NCBI GenBank assembly: GCA_900547035.1
Contig: URFM01000007.1
Location: forward strand, 1 to 64,000
DNA: 64,000 bases
Reading direction: 5' to 3'
Source of the DNA: an uncultured Clostridium sp.
GTDB taxonomy: Bacteria > Bacillota > Clostridia > Lachnospirales > Lachnospiraceae
The notes below the pieces were generated by a model. That model was not told the DNA's origin and made no database searches. It was given only the letters and a program-made list of their open reading frames with translations. Made by a program: the position numbers and the translations under genes. Position 1 is the first letter of the stretch. Each line of letters opens with the position of its first letter. Shown in pieces: positions 40,893 to 50,034 of the stretch.

Positions 40893-43370
40893 TTACTCCA
40901 CATTCACCTGGGGCACGTTGGCCAGGGGCGAGGTGTCCAGATTCTCCGCGCCGCTTATGGTCACGCTCTGAAGGTTGGGCAAGGCGGCCAGGGGAGTCAG
41001 ATCACGAATCTGGGGCAGGGAAAGTTCCACGCTCCGCAGCTGGGTCAGGCTGCCCAAAGGGGTCAAATCAATCACCGGATCCCCGCTGGCAGTTCTGTTG
41101 GTTGTAACATACAAAGTCGTCAGCTTGGTCATGCCGGAAAGGTAAGAGAAATTGACATCCGCCTGGTTTGGTACATTTAACTCCAACGATTCCAGGTTGG
41201 TCAGTCCCGACAATGGCTCCATGGAGCGGAAGGTTCCCTCCGCCGACCTTCCAGTGGACATGGTCAGGACTTTCAGGTTTTTCAAATTCCGCAGAGGTTC
41301 CAGGCTTTCTACGGAATGTTCCATATCTAACTCCTGGAGATTCACAAGGTTCGCCAGGCCGTCCCCGTTAAAGGCCGTCCCCGCCGTATGCCTGGGAAGC
41401 CGCAGGTATTCCAGTTTCGTCAGGTTCCGGAAGGGGTCTAAATCCGTAAAGGCGGCGTCCTGGCCGTAAAAATCCGCTTCCTCCAGCTGGGTCAGGTTCT
41501 CAATGCCGTGGAAGCTTTTCAGGCCGTTGACCTGGAAACGGACCACCTTTAAATTGGTCATCCCGGAGAGGCAGGTCAGGTCGTCCTGGTACAGGGACTG
41601 GGACTCGTCCATAATCTTGAGACTCTGGAGGTTTACCAGCCCCTCAATCCCTGCGGCGGTTTTGGTGCCGGAGGTATGGACTTCCAGCTCTGTCAGGTTC
41701 GTAAGCCCCGACAGGGCGGTTAAATCCTCCGCTGTCACGCTTCCCATGAGCCGCAGTACATTCAGATTTGTAAGTCCCGAGGCAAAGGATAGGTCCTCCA
41801 AACCAGTAACCACCAGCTCCAAGTCCGTCAGTTTGGTCAAATTGGACAATGGGCTGAAATCCTTGACCTCATTGGCCGGGGCGGCATTGTTCCAATTTCC
41901 CACCATATGGAAGGCGGCAAGTTCTGTCAGGCCCGACAGCGGGGTCAGATCAGAGATCCCCGACGGGCAGGGAAGCACCAGGGACTGAAGTTTCGTCAGA
42001 TTCTCCAGGGGAGACAGGTCGGAAATCTCACTGTTTCCTTCCAGGTTCAGGCTCACCAGGTTCTCCATCTGTCCCAGGCTCACCAAGTCGGCGTCGGTCA
42101 GGTTCTGCCCGCTTAAATCCAGCTCCGTTTCCGCTGTGCTGTACTCCTGCCCGGCGATGGTGACTTTGGGGGCCAGGGCTTCCACAACGGAATTTCCCCC
42201 GCCGCCGGAACTGCCGCTCCCGCCGGAACCGCCTATGCCGCCTCCGCCGCCCAGGAAGGTTCCCGCGGCGAACACCACCGCTGCCGCAGCCGCCCCGGCC
42301 AGAATCAGGGGAATCGGCTTTTTCTTCTTTGTGAGGGTTGCTCCCTGACCAGCCGACTGGCCGGCTGCTGCCTGACCGGACTGGCTGGACGGCAGCTCCA
42401 CCACCTCCTGGCTTTCCAAGGCCTCCAGAAACTCCCCCGCCGTCTGGAACCGGTCCTCAGGCTGCACCGCCAGGCCCTTTAAGATGGCCCGCTCTAAGTA
42501 CAGGGGAATTTCCACTCCGGCCTGGGATGGCGGCACCAGGGTATCCTGGTCCAGCCGTTCCAGGGATTCCGGCGGCAGGTAACCGGTGATGGCCGCGTAG
42601 AGGCAGGCGGCGCAGGAATACACATCGGTGTAGGGGCCCTGACGGCCTCTGCGGATGTACTGCTCCTTGGGGGCGTAGCCCACTTTCAGGATTACGTCCA
42701 GGCTCTTGGATTTATCCCCGATGCTGTACCGGGCGGAACCGAAGTCCAGAAGCTTTACATTTCCGTCCTTTGTAATATAGATGTTGTCCGGGGTCACGTC
42801 CCGGTGGATGAAACCTTCCCCATGGACGGCGGTCAATGCCCGCAGCACCGGAATCATTACGTCCAGGGCTTCCTCCACGCTAACCTTTCCCCCCGCGTTG
42901 GCAATGTAGGTCTTAAAGGAAATTCCCTCGATGTAGTCCATAACGAAGTAGGAGGTTCCGTTCTCGTCGAAGTAGTCCGTCACCCCGGCGATATTAGGCT
43001 GGCCCATGAATTTCGCTAGAATCCGGGCTTCTTCTTTAAAGCGTTCCTCCCCATAGGTAAAGTCCTCCGCCCGGCTCTCCATGGCCACGGAGACGGTGGT
43101 TCCCACTCGGGCGGAGATGTCGTTTGGCATGTACTCCTTCACCGCCACACGGGCTTCCAGCTTCTCGTCCCAGGCCAGGTAGGTAATGCCGAAGCCTCCT
43201 TGACCCAGCACCCGGCCCACGATGTAGCGGTGATTTAACATGGTTCCCGCTCTGAGAGCCACCGGATATTTTTTTACATTGTCCTCCAGGTCAAAACCGC
43301 AGTAGGGGCAGGGGCCCTCCGGCTGGGGCTTTTCTTTAAAACAGTTGTAGCAGAGATTTTTGATTGTCAT
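40893..43370 (-). CDS. LRR receptor Ser/Thr kinase, array member 2
   Basis: 825 residues with the same plan: zinc ribbon (CYNC, CPYC), kinase (VAVKEYMPND, HRDVTPDN, LLDFGSAR), a membrane helix near residue 350-375 (PLILAGAAAAAVVFAAGTFLGG) and a glycine/serine-rich stalk. About 17 leucine-rich repeats follow. The kinase is of the MPND subtype (with VSVAMESRAE). The ectodomain carries the segment SVESLEPLRNLKNL shared by members 3, 4 and 6. The C-cap is LDTSPLANVPQV, the type seen in members 1 and 7. It follows member 3 by 20 bases. All kinase catalytic residues are kept. Confidence 0.94.
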   Translation of the reverse strand: MTIKNLCYNCFKEKPQPEGPCPYCGFDLEDNVKKYPVALRAGTMLNHRYIVGRVLGQGGFGITYLAWDEKLEARVAVKEYMPNDISARVGTTVSVAMESRAEDFTYGEERFKEEARILAKFMGQPNIAGVTDYFDENGTSYFVMDYIEGISFKTYIANAGGKVSVEEALDVMIPVLRALTAVHGEGFIHRDVTPDNIYITKDGNVKLLDFGSARYSIGDKSKSLDVILKVGYAPKEQYIRRGRQGPYTDVYSCAACLYAAITGYLPPESLERLDQDTLVPPSQAGVEIPLYLERAILKGLAVQPEDRFQTAGEFLEALESQEVVELPSSQSGQAAAGQSAGQGATLTKKKKPIPLILAGAAAAAVVFAAGTFLGGGGGIGGSGGSGSSGGGGNSVVEALAPKVTIAGQEYSTAETELDLSGQNLTDADLVSLGQMENLVSLNLEGNSEISDLSPLENLTKLQSLVLPCPSGISDLTPLSGLTELAAFHMVGNWNNAAPANEVKDFSPLSNLTKLTDLELVVTGLEDLSFASGLTNLNVLRLMGSVTAEDLTALSGLTNLTELEVHTSGTKTAAGIEGLVNLQSLKIMDESQSLYQDDLTCLSGMTNLKVVRFQVNGLKSFHGIENLTQLEEADFYGQDAAFTDLDPFRNLTKLEYLRLPRHTAGTAFNGDGLANLVNLQELDMEHSVESLEPLRNLKNLKVLTMSTGRSAEGTFRSMEPLSGLTNLESLELNVPNQADVNFSYLSGMTKLTTLYVTTNRTASGDPVIDLTPLGSLTQLRSVELSLPQIRDLTPLAALPNLQSVTISGAENLDTSPLANVPQVNVE

Positions 43371-43390
43371 GGATGGTTCCTCTTTCTTTT

Positions 43391-45856
43391 TTATTCGCCC
43401 TGCCTTACCACCGGCACATGGGACAGGGGTGACCAGTCAGACACGCCGGGGGCGGTGATGTTGGCGCTTTGAAGTCCCGTCAGGGAGGATAAGGGCGACA
43501 AATCCGTCAGGGACGGAAGGTTCAGCACCAGATTTTTCAGGCCCGTCAGCCCCGAAAGGGCGGACAGGTTCTCCACCGGGTCAGAAGGCGAGAAGCTCTC
43601 GATGGACAGGCTGGTCAGCTGAGTCAGCCCCGCCAGGGGGCCTAAGTCGATGGCCGTGGAGCGGCAGAACCGGACGTCCAGCGACTGGAGGCCCGTCAGC
43701 CCGGAAAGGGGTTCTAGGGACTGGAAGGCCCCGGGGCAGGAATTTCCTCCAATGGATAATTTGGTCAGCCCTGTCAGGTTCCTTAAGGGTTCCAGGCTCT
43801 GGGCGGCGCTGTCCATGGTAAGCTCCCGCAGGCCGGAAAGCCCTGACAGTCCATCTGCGCTGTAGGGGGACATTTTGTTTCCGCCGCTTCGGTCAGGCAG
43901 CCGCAGAATCTGAAGCTGGGTCACTCCCCCCAGGGGAGACACATCCCCATAGGTGGCGCTGGAACCCCAGAAATAGGCTTCTTTCAAATTTTCCAGCTGC
44001 TCCATCCCATGGAAGCTTTCCAGTCCATCGGCGTCCACCCGCAGGTATTCCAGCTTCGTCAGCCCGGAAAGGACGGACAGATCCTTCATCTGGAAGGCAG
44101 TGGATTCATTGCCCAGCTCCAAATGCCGCAGCTGGGTCAATCCCTCAATCCCCGCCGGGTTCCCAAGCCCTCCTGCGTAAATATCCAAAGTCTCCAGCTG
44201 GGACAAATCCTTTAAAGCGGTCAGATCCGGAAGGGCCAGGCTTCCCACCAGGGACATGGATTTTAAACTGCCAAGCCCGGAGACAAAGGACAGATCCTTT
44301 AAGTTGGTGACGGACAAGTCCAATTCCTCCAGATTTTTCAGGCTGGCAATGGGACCGTAGTCCTCGATCTTGGAAACCGGCTGGGCATTGGACTGATTTT
44401 CCTGGATGGACAGGATTTTTAAGTCGCTAAGCCCGGCGATGGGGGACAAATCCGTCACCTCCGAGGGGATGGGAAGAGCCAGGCTCTCCAGGGTATTAAG
44501 GCCAGCCAGGGGCGTCAGATCGGAAATCTGGCGGTTGCCCTCCAGATTCAGTTCCTTTAGATTGGTCATCTCTCCCAAGGAAATTAAATCCGCGTCAGTT
44601 AGATCCTGGTCCGAGAGGTCTAACTGCTCTATGGCCGTGCTGTACTCCTGGCCTGCTATGGTCACCTTAGGGGCCTGCTCTTGGGCAAGGGAGGCTTCCG
44701 CCGCCGGGCCGTTTTCCGCCGAACCGCTCTTGCCGCCGCCCATAAGGACATTTACCCCCAGGGCCAGGGCCGCCGCCGTCACCGCCAGGGCTCCGATCAC
44801 AATGGCTTTGGACGTTTTTTGTCTGGGCGGCTCCTCCGTCTGGGGCTGGCGGGCTTCTTCCTGCGTCCCGGGCAGCTCCACCACCTGTTGACTCTCAATG
44901 GCTTCCAAAAACTCCCCCGCCGTCTGGAATCGATCCTCCGGCTGCACCGCCAGGCCCTTTAAGATGGCCCGCTCCAAATACAGGGGAATCTCCACCCCCA
45001 TCTGGGAAGGAGGAACCAGCTCGTCCTTCTCCAGCCGGTCTAAAGACTCCGGGGGAAGATACCCGGTGATGGCCGCGTACAAGCAGGCAGCACAGGAGTA
45101 TACATCGGTGTAAGGGCCTTGCCGGCCTCTTCGGATGTACTGCTCCTTAGGGGCATAGCCCACCTTTAAAATTACATCCAGACTCTTGGACTTATCTCCC
45201 AGGCTGTACCGGGCGGAGCCGAAATCCAGCAGCTTTACATTTCCATCCTTTGTAATGTAAATGTTGTCCGGGGTCACGTCCCGGTGGACAATGCCCTCCC
45301 CGTGAACGGCCGTCAGGGCCCGAAGCACCGGGATCATCACGTCCAGGGCTTCCTGTACACTTACCTTTCCGCCTGCATTTGCGATATAGGTTTTAAAGGA
45401 AATGCCCTCAATATAGTCCATGACAAAGTAGGAAGTGCCGTTCTCGTCGAAATAGTCCGTCACTCCGGCAATACCCGGATGCCCCATAAATTTGGCCAGG
45501 GTCTGGGCCTCCTCTTTAAAACGTTCCCGGCCATAGGCAAATTCTTCCTCCTTGCGTTCCATAGCCACGGAAACGGCGCTTCCCTGGCGAGTGCAGATGT
45601 CGTTTGGCATGTACTCCTTCACCGCCACCCTGGCCTGCAGTTTGGTATCCCAAGCTACATAGGTAATGCCAAATCCCCCTTGTCCCAGCACGCGGCCTAC
45701 ATGGTAGCGCTGTTTTAAAACGGTACCGGCCTTTAAAGCCACCGGGTACTGCTCTTCATTTTCCTTTAAGTCAAAGCCGCAGTAAGGGCAGGGGCCCACT
45801 CCTTCCGGTTTTTCTCGAAAACAGTTGTAACAAATCGTTTGAGTATGGATTGGCAT
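43391..45856 (-). CDS. LRR receptor Ser/Thr kinase, array member 3
   Basis: 821 residues. The zinc ribbon is ICYNC and CPYCGFDL. The kinase keeps LGQGGFGITYVAWD, VAVKEYMPNDI, HRDVTPDN and DFG, and is of the MPND subtype, the most diverged of that group (CTRQGSAVSVAMERKEEE). The membrane helix AIVIGALAVTAAALALGVNVLMGG replaces the otherwise similar helix of members 1 and 2. About 17 leucine-rich repeats follow, and the C-cap is DWSPLSHVPVV. It is 14 bases after member 4. The ectodomain differs from its paralogues mainly at the solvent-exposed positions between the conserved leucines. Confidence 0.94.
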   Translation of the reverse strand: MPIHTQTICYNCFREKPEGVGPCPYCGFDLKENEEQYPVALKAGTVLKQRYHVGRVLGQGGFGITYVAWDTKLQARVAVKEYMPNDICTRQGSAVSVAMERKEEEFAYGRERFKEEAQTLAKFMGHPGIAGVTDYFDENGTSYFVMDYIEGISFKTYIANAGGKVSVQEALDVMIPVLRALTAVHGEGIVHRDVTPDNIYITKDGNVKLLDFGSARYSLGDKSKSLDVILKVGYAPKEQYIRRGRQGPYTDVYSCAACLYAAITGYLPPESLDRLEKDELVPPSQMGVEIPLYLERAILKGLAVQPEDRFQTAGEFLEAIESQQVVELPGTQEEARQPQTEEPPRQKTSKAIVIGALAVTAAALALGVNVLMGGGKSGSAENGPAAEASLAQEQAPKVTIAGQEYSTAIEQLDLSDQDLTDADLISLGEMTNLKELNLEGNRQISDLTPLAGLNTLESLALPIPSEVTDLSPIAGLSDLKILSIQENQSNAQPVSKIEDYGPIASLKNLEELDLSVTNLKDLSFVSGLGSLKSMSLVGSLALPDLTALKDLSQLETLDIYAGGLGNPAGIEGLTQLRHLELGNESTAFQMKDLSVLSGLTKLEYLRVDADGLESFHGMEQLENLKEAYFWGSSATYGDVSPLGGVTQLQILRLPDRSGGNKMSPYSADGLSGLSGLRELTMDSAAQSLEPLRNLTGLTKLSIGGNSCPGAFQSLEPLSGLTGLQSLDVRFCRSTAIDLGPLAGLTQLTSLSIESFSPSDPVENLSALSGLTGLKNLVLNLPSLTDLSPLSSLTGLQSANITAPGVSDWSPLSHVPVVRQGE

Positions 45857-45870
45857 GTTTCATTTCCTTC

Positions 45871-48342
45871 CTAAGGTTCTTTGTTAACAGTCGGCACATG
45901 CTCCACCGGGGACCAGTCGGTCACCAATTCGGGATAACGGAGGGTCAAGGTCTGAAGCCCTGTCAGGGAAGTCAGAGGAGACAAATCCGAGGCCCGCACC
46001 TGGAGGGTCAGGGTCTGAAGCTCTGTCAGATTTGCCAGAGGGGCCAGGCTGATCGGCGTGTTGATCTCCCCGGCGGAAATATTGATAGCCAGGTGGGTTA
46101 ATTGGGTCAGTTCCCCAATGGGGGAAAGATCCGTCACCTCGTTCGCCCCCCAGGCCTCCAGCTGCTGCAGATTGGGAAGCCCGGAAAGCAAGCTCAGGGA
46201 CTGAAAGTTCTCCTTTGTCAGACGGCTGCTGTAGCGGATGTTTAAGGTATGCAAATTGGTCAGGTTCCTTAAAGGCTCCAGGCTCTCGATATTTCCCGGC
46301 ATATGCAATTCTGTCAAATTGGTGAAAGCCGCCAGGCTGTCCCCGTTATAGGTAATCCCCTCATACCCTCCATTGTGTCCGGGCAGGACAAGGGTCTGGA
46401 GCTTTGTCGAGTTTTGCAAAGAGGACAAATCCCGGTAAGTGGACAATTCATCTCCGTAAAATGAAAAATTTTCCAGTTCTGTCAGGTTTTCCGCCCCCTG
46501 AAAACTTCCCAGGCCTGCACCGTTGAGCCGCATGGTTTGAAGCTTCCCCATCTCGGCCGCAAAGATAAGGTCGTCGAAAAACAGCTGCTCCGATTCATCG
46601 GAAATCTGCAGATATTCCAGGTTTTGAAGCCCCTCAATCCCCTTCACGCTTCCCAGGCTTCCTGCCACAACCCGCAGTTCCTTTAAATTTGTAAGCCCCT
46701 TTGCAAAGGTTAAGTCCCCCGTCACCATGCTTCCCATAAGCCGCAGGGTTTCCAGCTCCTTCATTCCCTCCAAAAAGGAAAAATCGCTTATATTTGTGAT
46801 GGATAGCGACAGCTCCTTTAAGCCCGTCAGACCAGCCAGGGGGCTGTAATCCTGAATCTGAGAAACGGGCTGCTGGCTTCCAAAACTCTCCCCCACAGAA
46901 AGAGAGGTCAGGCCCCTCAGGCCGGATAAGGGCGATAAGTCGCTGATCTGAGAAGGGCTTGGCAGTTCCAGATGTTCTAAAGACGTCAATCCGGAAATGG
47001 GCGTCAGGTCGCGAATCTCCGGGTTTCCCTCCAGATTCAGGGTCTTTAAACCCGTCATCTGTTCCAGATTTGCCAGGTCGCTGTCAGTCAGGTTTTTCCC
47101 GGAGAGATCCAGTTCTTCCAGGTTTACCGGATACTCCTCCCCGGCAATCAATACGGTTGCTGCCGAAAACTCCTGGGCAGCATTTTCCTGAATGCTTCCT
47201 CCCTCCCCGCCTGACCCGGCAGACGGGTTCCGGCTGACGATCAGGGCAACAGCGGCAAATACCACCGCAGCCCCTGCGGCCGCCCCGGCAAGCTTGGTCA
47301 AACGGGATTTTTTCGGCACAGCCTGGCTTTCCCGGCCGGGATCCATCCCATCTGCTTTCCTCTGCCCTCCCGGCAGTTCCACCACCCTCTGGCTCTCCAG
47401 GGCCTCCAAAAACTCCCCTGCCGTCTGGAACCGTTCTTCCGGCTGTACCGCAAGGCCCTTTAAGATGGCCCGCTCCAGGTACAGCGGAATTTCCATCCCC
47501 GCCTGGGAAGGGGGAACCAGAGTATCTTTGTCAAGCCGCTCCAGGGATTCCGGAGGAAGGTAGCCGGTGATAGCCGCGTACAGGCAGGCGGCGCAGGAGT
47601 ACACGTCGGTGTAAGGGCCCTGCCGTCCTCTTCTGGTATACTGTTCCTTGGGGGCGTAACCTACTTTTAAAATCACGTCCAGGCTTTTGGACTTATCTCC
47701 CAGGCTGTAGCGGGCGGAACCGAAGTCCAGAAGCTTTACGTTTCCATCCTTTGTGATGTAGATGTTGTCCGGGGTCACGTCCCGGTGGATGAATCCCTCC
47801 GCGTGTACTGCCGTCAATGCCCGCAGCACCGGAATCATGACGTCCAGGGCTTCCTGTACGCTTACTTTTCCTCCCGCATTGGCTATGTAGGTCTTAAAGG
47901 AAATACCCTCGATGTAGTCCATGACGAAGTAGGAGGTATCGTTCTCGTCAAAGTAGTCCGTCACTCCTGCGATGCCCGGCTGGCCCATGAATTTCGCCAA
48001 GGTCCGGGCTTCCTCCTGGAACCGTTCCAGGCCGTAGGCAAACTCCTCCGCCCGGCTTTTCATGGCCACGGAAACGGTGGTTCCCACACGGGCGGCCATG
48101 TCGTTTGGCATATACTCCTTCACCGCTACTCGGGCCTTTAAGCTCTGGTCGTAAGCCAGGTAAGTGATGCCAAATCCTCCTTGTCCCAGAACCCGGCCAA
48201 TGAGATAGCGGCCATTCAGGAGTGTTCCCGCCCTCAGGGCCACCGGATATTTTTTCACATTTTCCGACAGGTCAAAGCCGCAGTGGGGACAAGGTTCCTC
48301 TCCTTCCGTTTTTTCTTTAAAGCAGTTATAGCAAAGGGTCAT
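45871..48342 (-). CDS. LRR receptor Ser/Thr kinase, array member 4
   Basis: 823 residues with zinc ribbon (CYNC, CPHCGFDLSENVKKYP) and a kinase of the MPND subtype (MPNDMAARVGTTVSVAMKSRAE, shared with member 6). A short membrane helix (LAGAAAGAAVVFAAVALIVS) leads into a stalk and about 17 leucine-rich repeats. The sequence from the ribbon through the linker and the opening repeats is very close to member 6 (SRNPSAG stalk, YPVNLEELDLSGK), marking these two as the most recent duplicates although member 5 and the ATPase gene now lie between them. The C-cap is DWSPVEHVPTV. It lies 18 bases after the ATPase gene. Confidence 0.94.
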   Translation of the reverse strand: MTLCYNCFKEKTEGEEPCPHCGFDLSENVKKYPVALRAGTLLNGRYLIGRVLGQGGFGITYLAYDQSLKARVAVKEYMPNDMAARVGTTVSVAMKSRAEEFAYGLERFQEEARTLAKFMGQPGIAGVTDYFDENDTSYFVMDYIEGISFKTYIANAGGKVSVQEALDVMIPVLRALTAVHAEGFIHRDVTPDNIYITKDGNVKLLDFGSARYSLGDKSKSLDVILKVGYAPKEQYTRRGRQGPYTDVYSCAACLYAAITGYLPPESLERLDKDTLVPPSQAGMEIPLYLERAILKGLAVQPEERFQTAGEFLEALESQRVVELPGGQRKADGMDPGRESQAVPKKSRLTKLAGAAAGAAVVFAAVALIVSRNPSAGSGGEGGSIQENAAQEFSAATVLIAGEEYPVNLEELDLSGKNLTDSDLANLEQMTGLKTLNLEGNPEIRDLTPISGLTSLEHLELPSPSQISDLSPLSGLRGLTSLSVGESFGSQQPVSQIQDYSPLAGLTGLKELSLSITNISDFSFLEGMKELETLRLMGSMVTGDLTFAKGLTNLKELRVVAGSLGSVKGIEGLQNLEYLQISDESEQLFFDDLIFAAEMGKLQTMRLNGAGLGSFQGAENLTELENFSFYGDELSTYRDLSSLQNSTKLQTLVLPGHNGGYEGITYNGDSLAAFTNLTELHMPGNIESLEPLRNLTNLHTLNIRYSSRLTKENFQSLSLLSGLPNLQQLEAWGANEVTDLSPIGELTQLTHLAINISAGEINTPISLAPLANLTELQTLTLQVRASDLSPLTSLTGLQTLTLRYPELVTDWSPVEHVPTVNKEP

Positions 48343-48360
48343 CTAAAATTTCCTTTCTTG

Positions 48361-49821
48361 TTAAAGCTTTCCGCTGTGTCCCAGGGCTTCTGCCTTTCCA
48401 AGCATATAAAGAAAAGCAATGGCAGGAACTCGCAGAATCGGTATGGCTGTTTCATGCCGGGTGATACCAAAATCGTCCAGCCGTTTTGTAATTAAAAAGG
48501 CGTTTGTCACGTTTGTTGTTTGATCCTGGCATAATTCCACAATCGCATCTGTAGCAGGAATATGGGAATTGTTTCGGTACTTCACTTCGCATAGGATCTT
48601 CTGGCGGGGAAGTTCTGCCACCACATCAACTTCCTTCTGATTATCCCTTGCCTTTCTGAAATATCCAAGCTGCGCAGGACTGCCCTGGTAGAAAGAAAGC
48701 ATATGTTTATAGACCGTTGTCTCCACCATTGCCCCCAATTCACTTTCATCTGAAAGAACATCATCAATCATCAGCACTGCATTGCAAATTGCCGCATCCG
48801 CAATGAAAATTTTGGGTTTTCCCTTCAGGGCTCCTTTGCTGCCTACGTCCATTGGTTTTGCCAAATAGATCAGATTGGACATTTCCAGCGCCTTAATATA
48901 GCTTTCAACTGTTGCCACCGAGGTATTTTCCAACTCTTTCGCTGCTGTAGTGGCATTAAAAATCTCTGTTCCGTTCATGCACAGGTAGAGAAACAGCTTT
49001 TCCATCAGCAGCGGGCTTCGAATATTAAAGAGTGACAGCACATCCCGTTTAATCACTTTATCGACTACATCTTCTCTCAGCATCCTTTGTGCGTAGGCAT
49101 CATCATCTGACAGCACAAGCTCCGGGAAACCGCCGATTGTCAGATACCGGTTAAAATGATTTTGCAGCGGGGCAAATTGATCCATCAAATCCCCCAAATA
49201 TGCCAAACTCTTGTCCGCCAATTCGGACAAGCGAAGGTCATCCGGCAGAATAGGCACGTCAAGATTCAGCAGCCTGCAATATTCGTAAAAAGACATGGTC
49301 GGAATTTTGAGAACGCTCCACCGGCCTGTGCCGCTGTCTGCGGTTCCCTTTTCCAGAACAGGACTGGCAGAGCCCGTAGCAATCAGACGAATATCTTTTC
49401 TGCTGTCATAAATCACTTTGATCCAAAGTTCCCAATTTTCTGTATACTGCACCTCATCAAAGAAAATGTATCTAATGCCTTCCAGCGGATACATTGCTTC
49501 ATAAATAGCCAGGACGTGCTCTGCATGGATGAGCTTTAAAATCGGATTATCAAACGTAACATACAAGATATTTTTCGGGTTAACGCCCTCGTCAATCAGG
49601 TGTTCGATGATCTGATACAGAATGGTTGTTTTTCCGACACGCCTCATACCGGACAAAACGACAAATCTTCGGATACTCTTATGCGTCAGCATTTTCAGCG
49701 CTTCATAGTACGCTACCCGCTTCTGTGGCTTGCTCTCTTCCCTAATGGCAGACGGAACCCGCCACCAAGGGTTGTACTGCCGCAATACTTTCATGACCTG
49801 CTCATCATTTACAATCGCCAT
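48361..49821 (-). CDS. AAA-family ATPase with DUF4143 domain
   Basis: 486 residues. The N-terminal AAA_14 domain has Walker A VLSGMRRVGKTTILYQI and Walker B YIFFDEVQYTENW, with a sensor in IRLIATGSAS. The C-terminal DUF4143 domain includes a nuclease-like fold with the EVDVVAEL...KILCEVKYRNN pattern. Such proteins are common and often mobile or linked to defence or toxin roles, with function unproven. It interrupts the kinase array between members 4 and 5 and has its own repeat-built promoter upstream. It is probably a later passenger rather than part of the signalling design. Confidence 0.92.
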   Translation of the reverse strand: MAIVNDEQVMKVLRQYNPWWRVPSAIREESKPQKRVAYYEALKMLTHKSIRRFVVLSGMRRVGKTTILYQIIEHLIDEGVNPKNILYVTFDNPILKLIHAEHVLAIYEAMYPLEGIRYIFFDEVQYTENWELWIKVIYDSRKDIRLIATGSASPVLEKGTADSGTGRWSVLKIPTMSFYEYCRLLNLDVPILPDDLRLSELADKSLAYLGDLMDQFAPLQNHFNRYLTIGGFPELVLSDDDAYAQRMLREDVVDKVIKRDVLSLFNIRSPLLMEKLFLYLCMNGTEIFNATTAAKELENTSVATVESYIKALEMSNLIYLAKPMDVGSKGALKGKPKIFIADAAICNAVLMIDDVLSDESELGAMVETTVYKHMLSFYQGSPAQLGYFRKARDNQKEVDVVAELPRQKILCEVKYRNNSHIPATDAIVELCQDQTTNVTNAFLITKRLDDFGITRHETAIPILRVPAIAFLYMLGKAEALGHSGKL

Positions 49822-49881
49822 AGTATACCTCCATAATATGATAATTCTCTTGATTCTCGTCCATTATACATGAAGCATTTG

Positions 49882-49990
49882 GACTATTTACAAAATATAT
49901 TATAGAAATAGTCTTAACTATTTTCAAGTTATATTATAGAAATAGTCTTGACTATTTGAATGTTATATTATGGAAATACACTTTACAAGT
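49882..49990 (-). repeat. 34-bp tandem repeat forming serial promoter/operator units before the ATPase gene
   Basis: Units start near 49897, 49931 and 49965, with a partial one before. Two carry the palindrome AAATAGTCTTRACTATTT (49906-49923 and 49940-49957). On the minus strand each full unit holds a -35-like box (TTGAAA or TTCAAA), the palindrome and TATAAT 16-17 bases on. Each repeat is thus a promoter with an operator in its spacer. The third unit keeps the -10-like CATAAT but has a different dyad (ACACTT/AAGTGT). Confidence 0.75.
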
Positions 49991-50034
49991 GTCTTTTACT
50001 CCTGAATTTCACTGGACGTCCCGCACCTTATCCA

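Noticed and set aside
49882-49990. CRISPR array
   Set aside because: The repeat units are directly adjacent with no unique spacers, and no cas genes are present.
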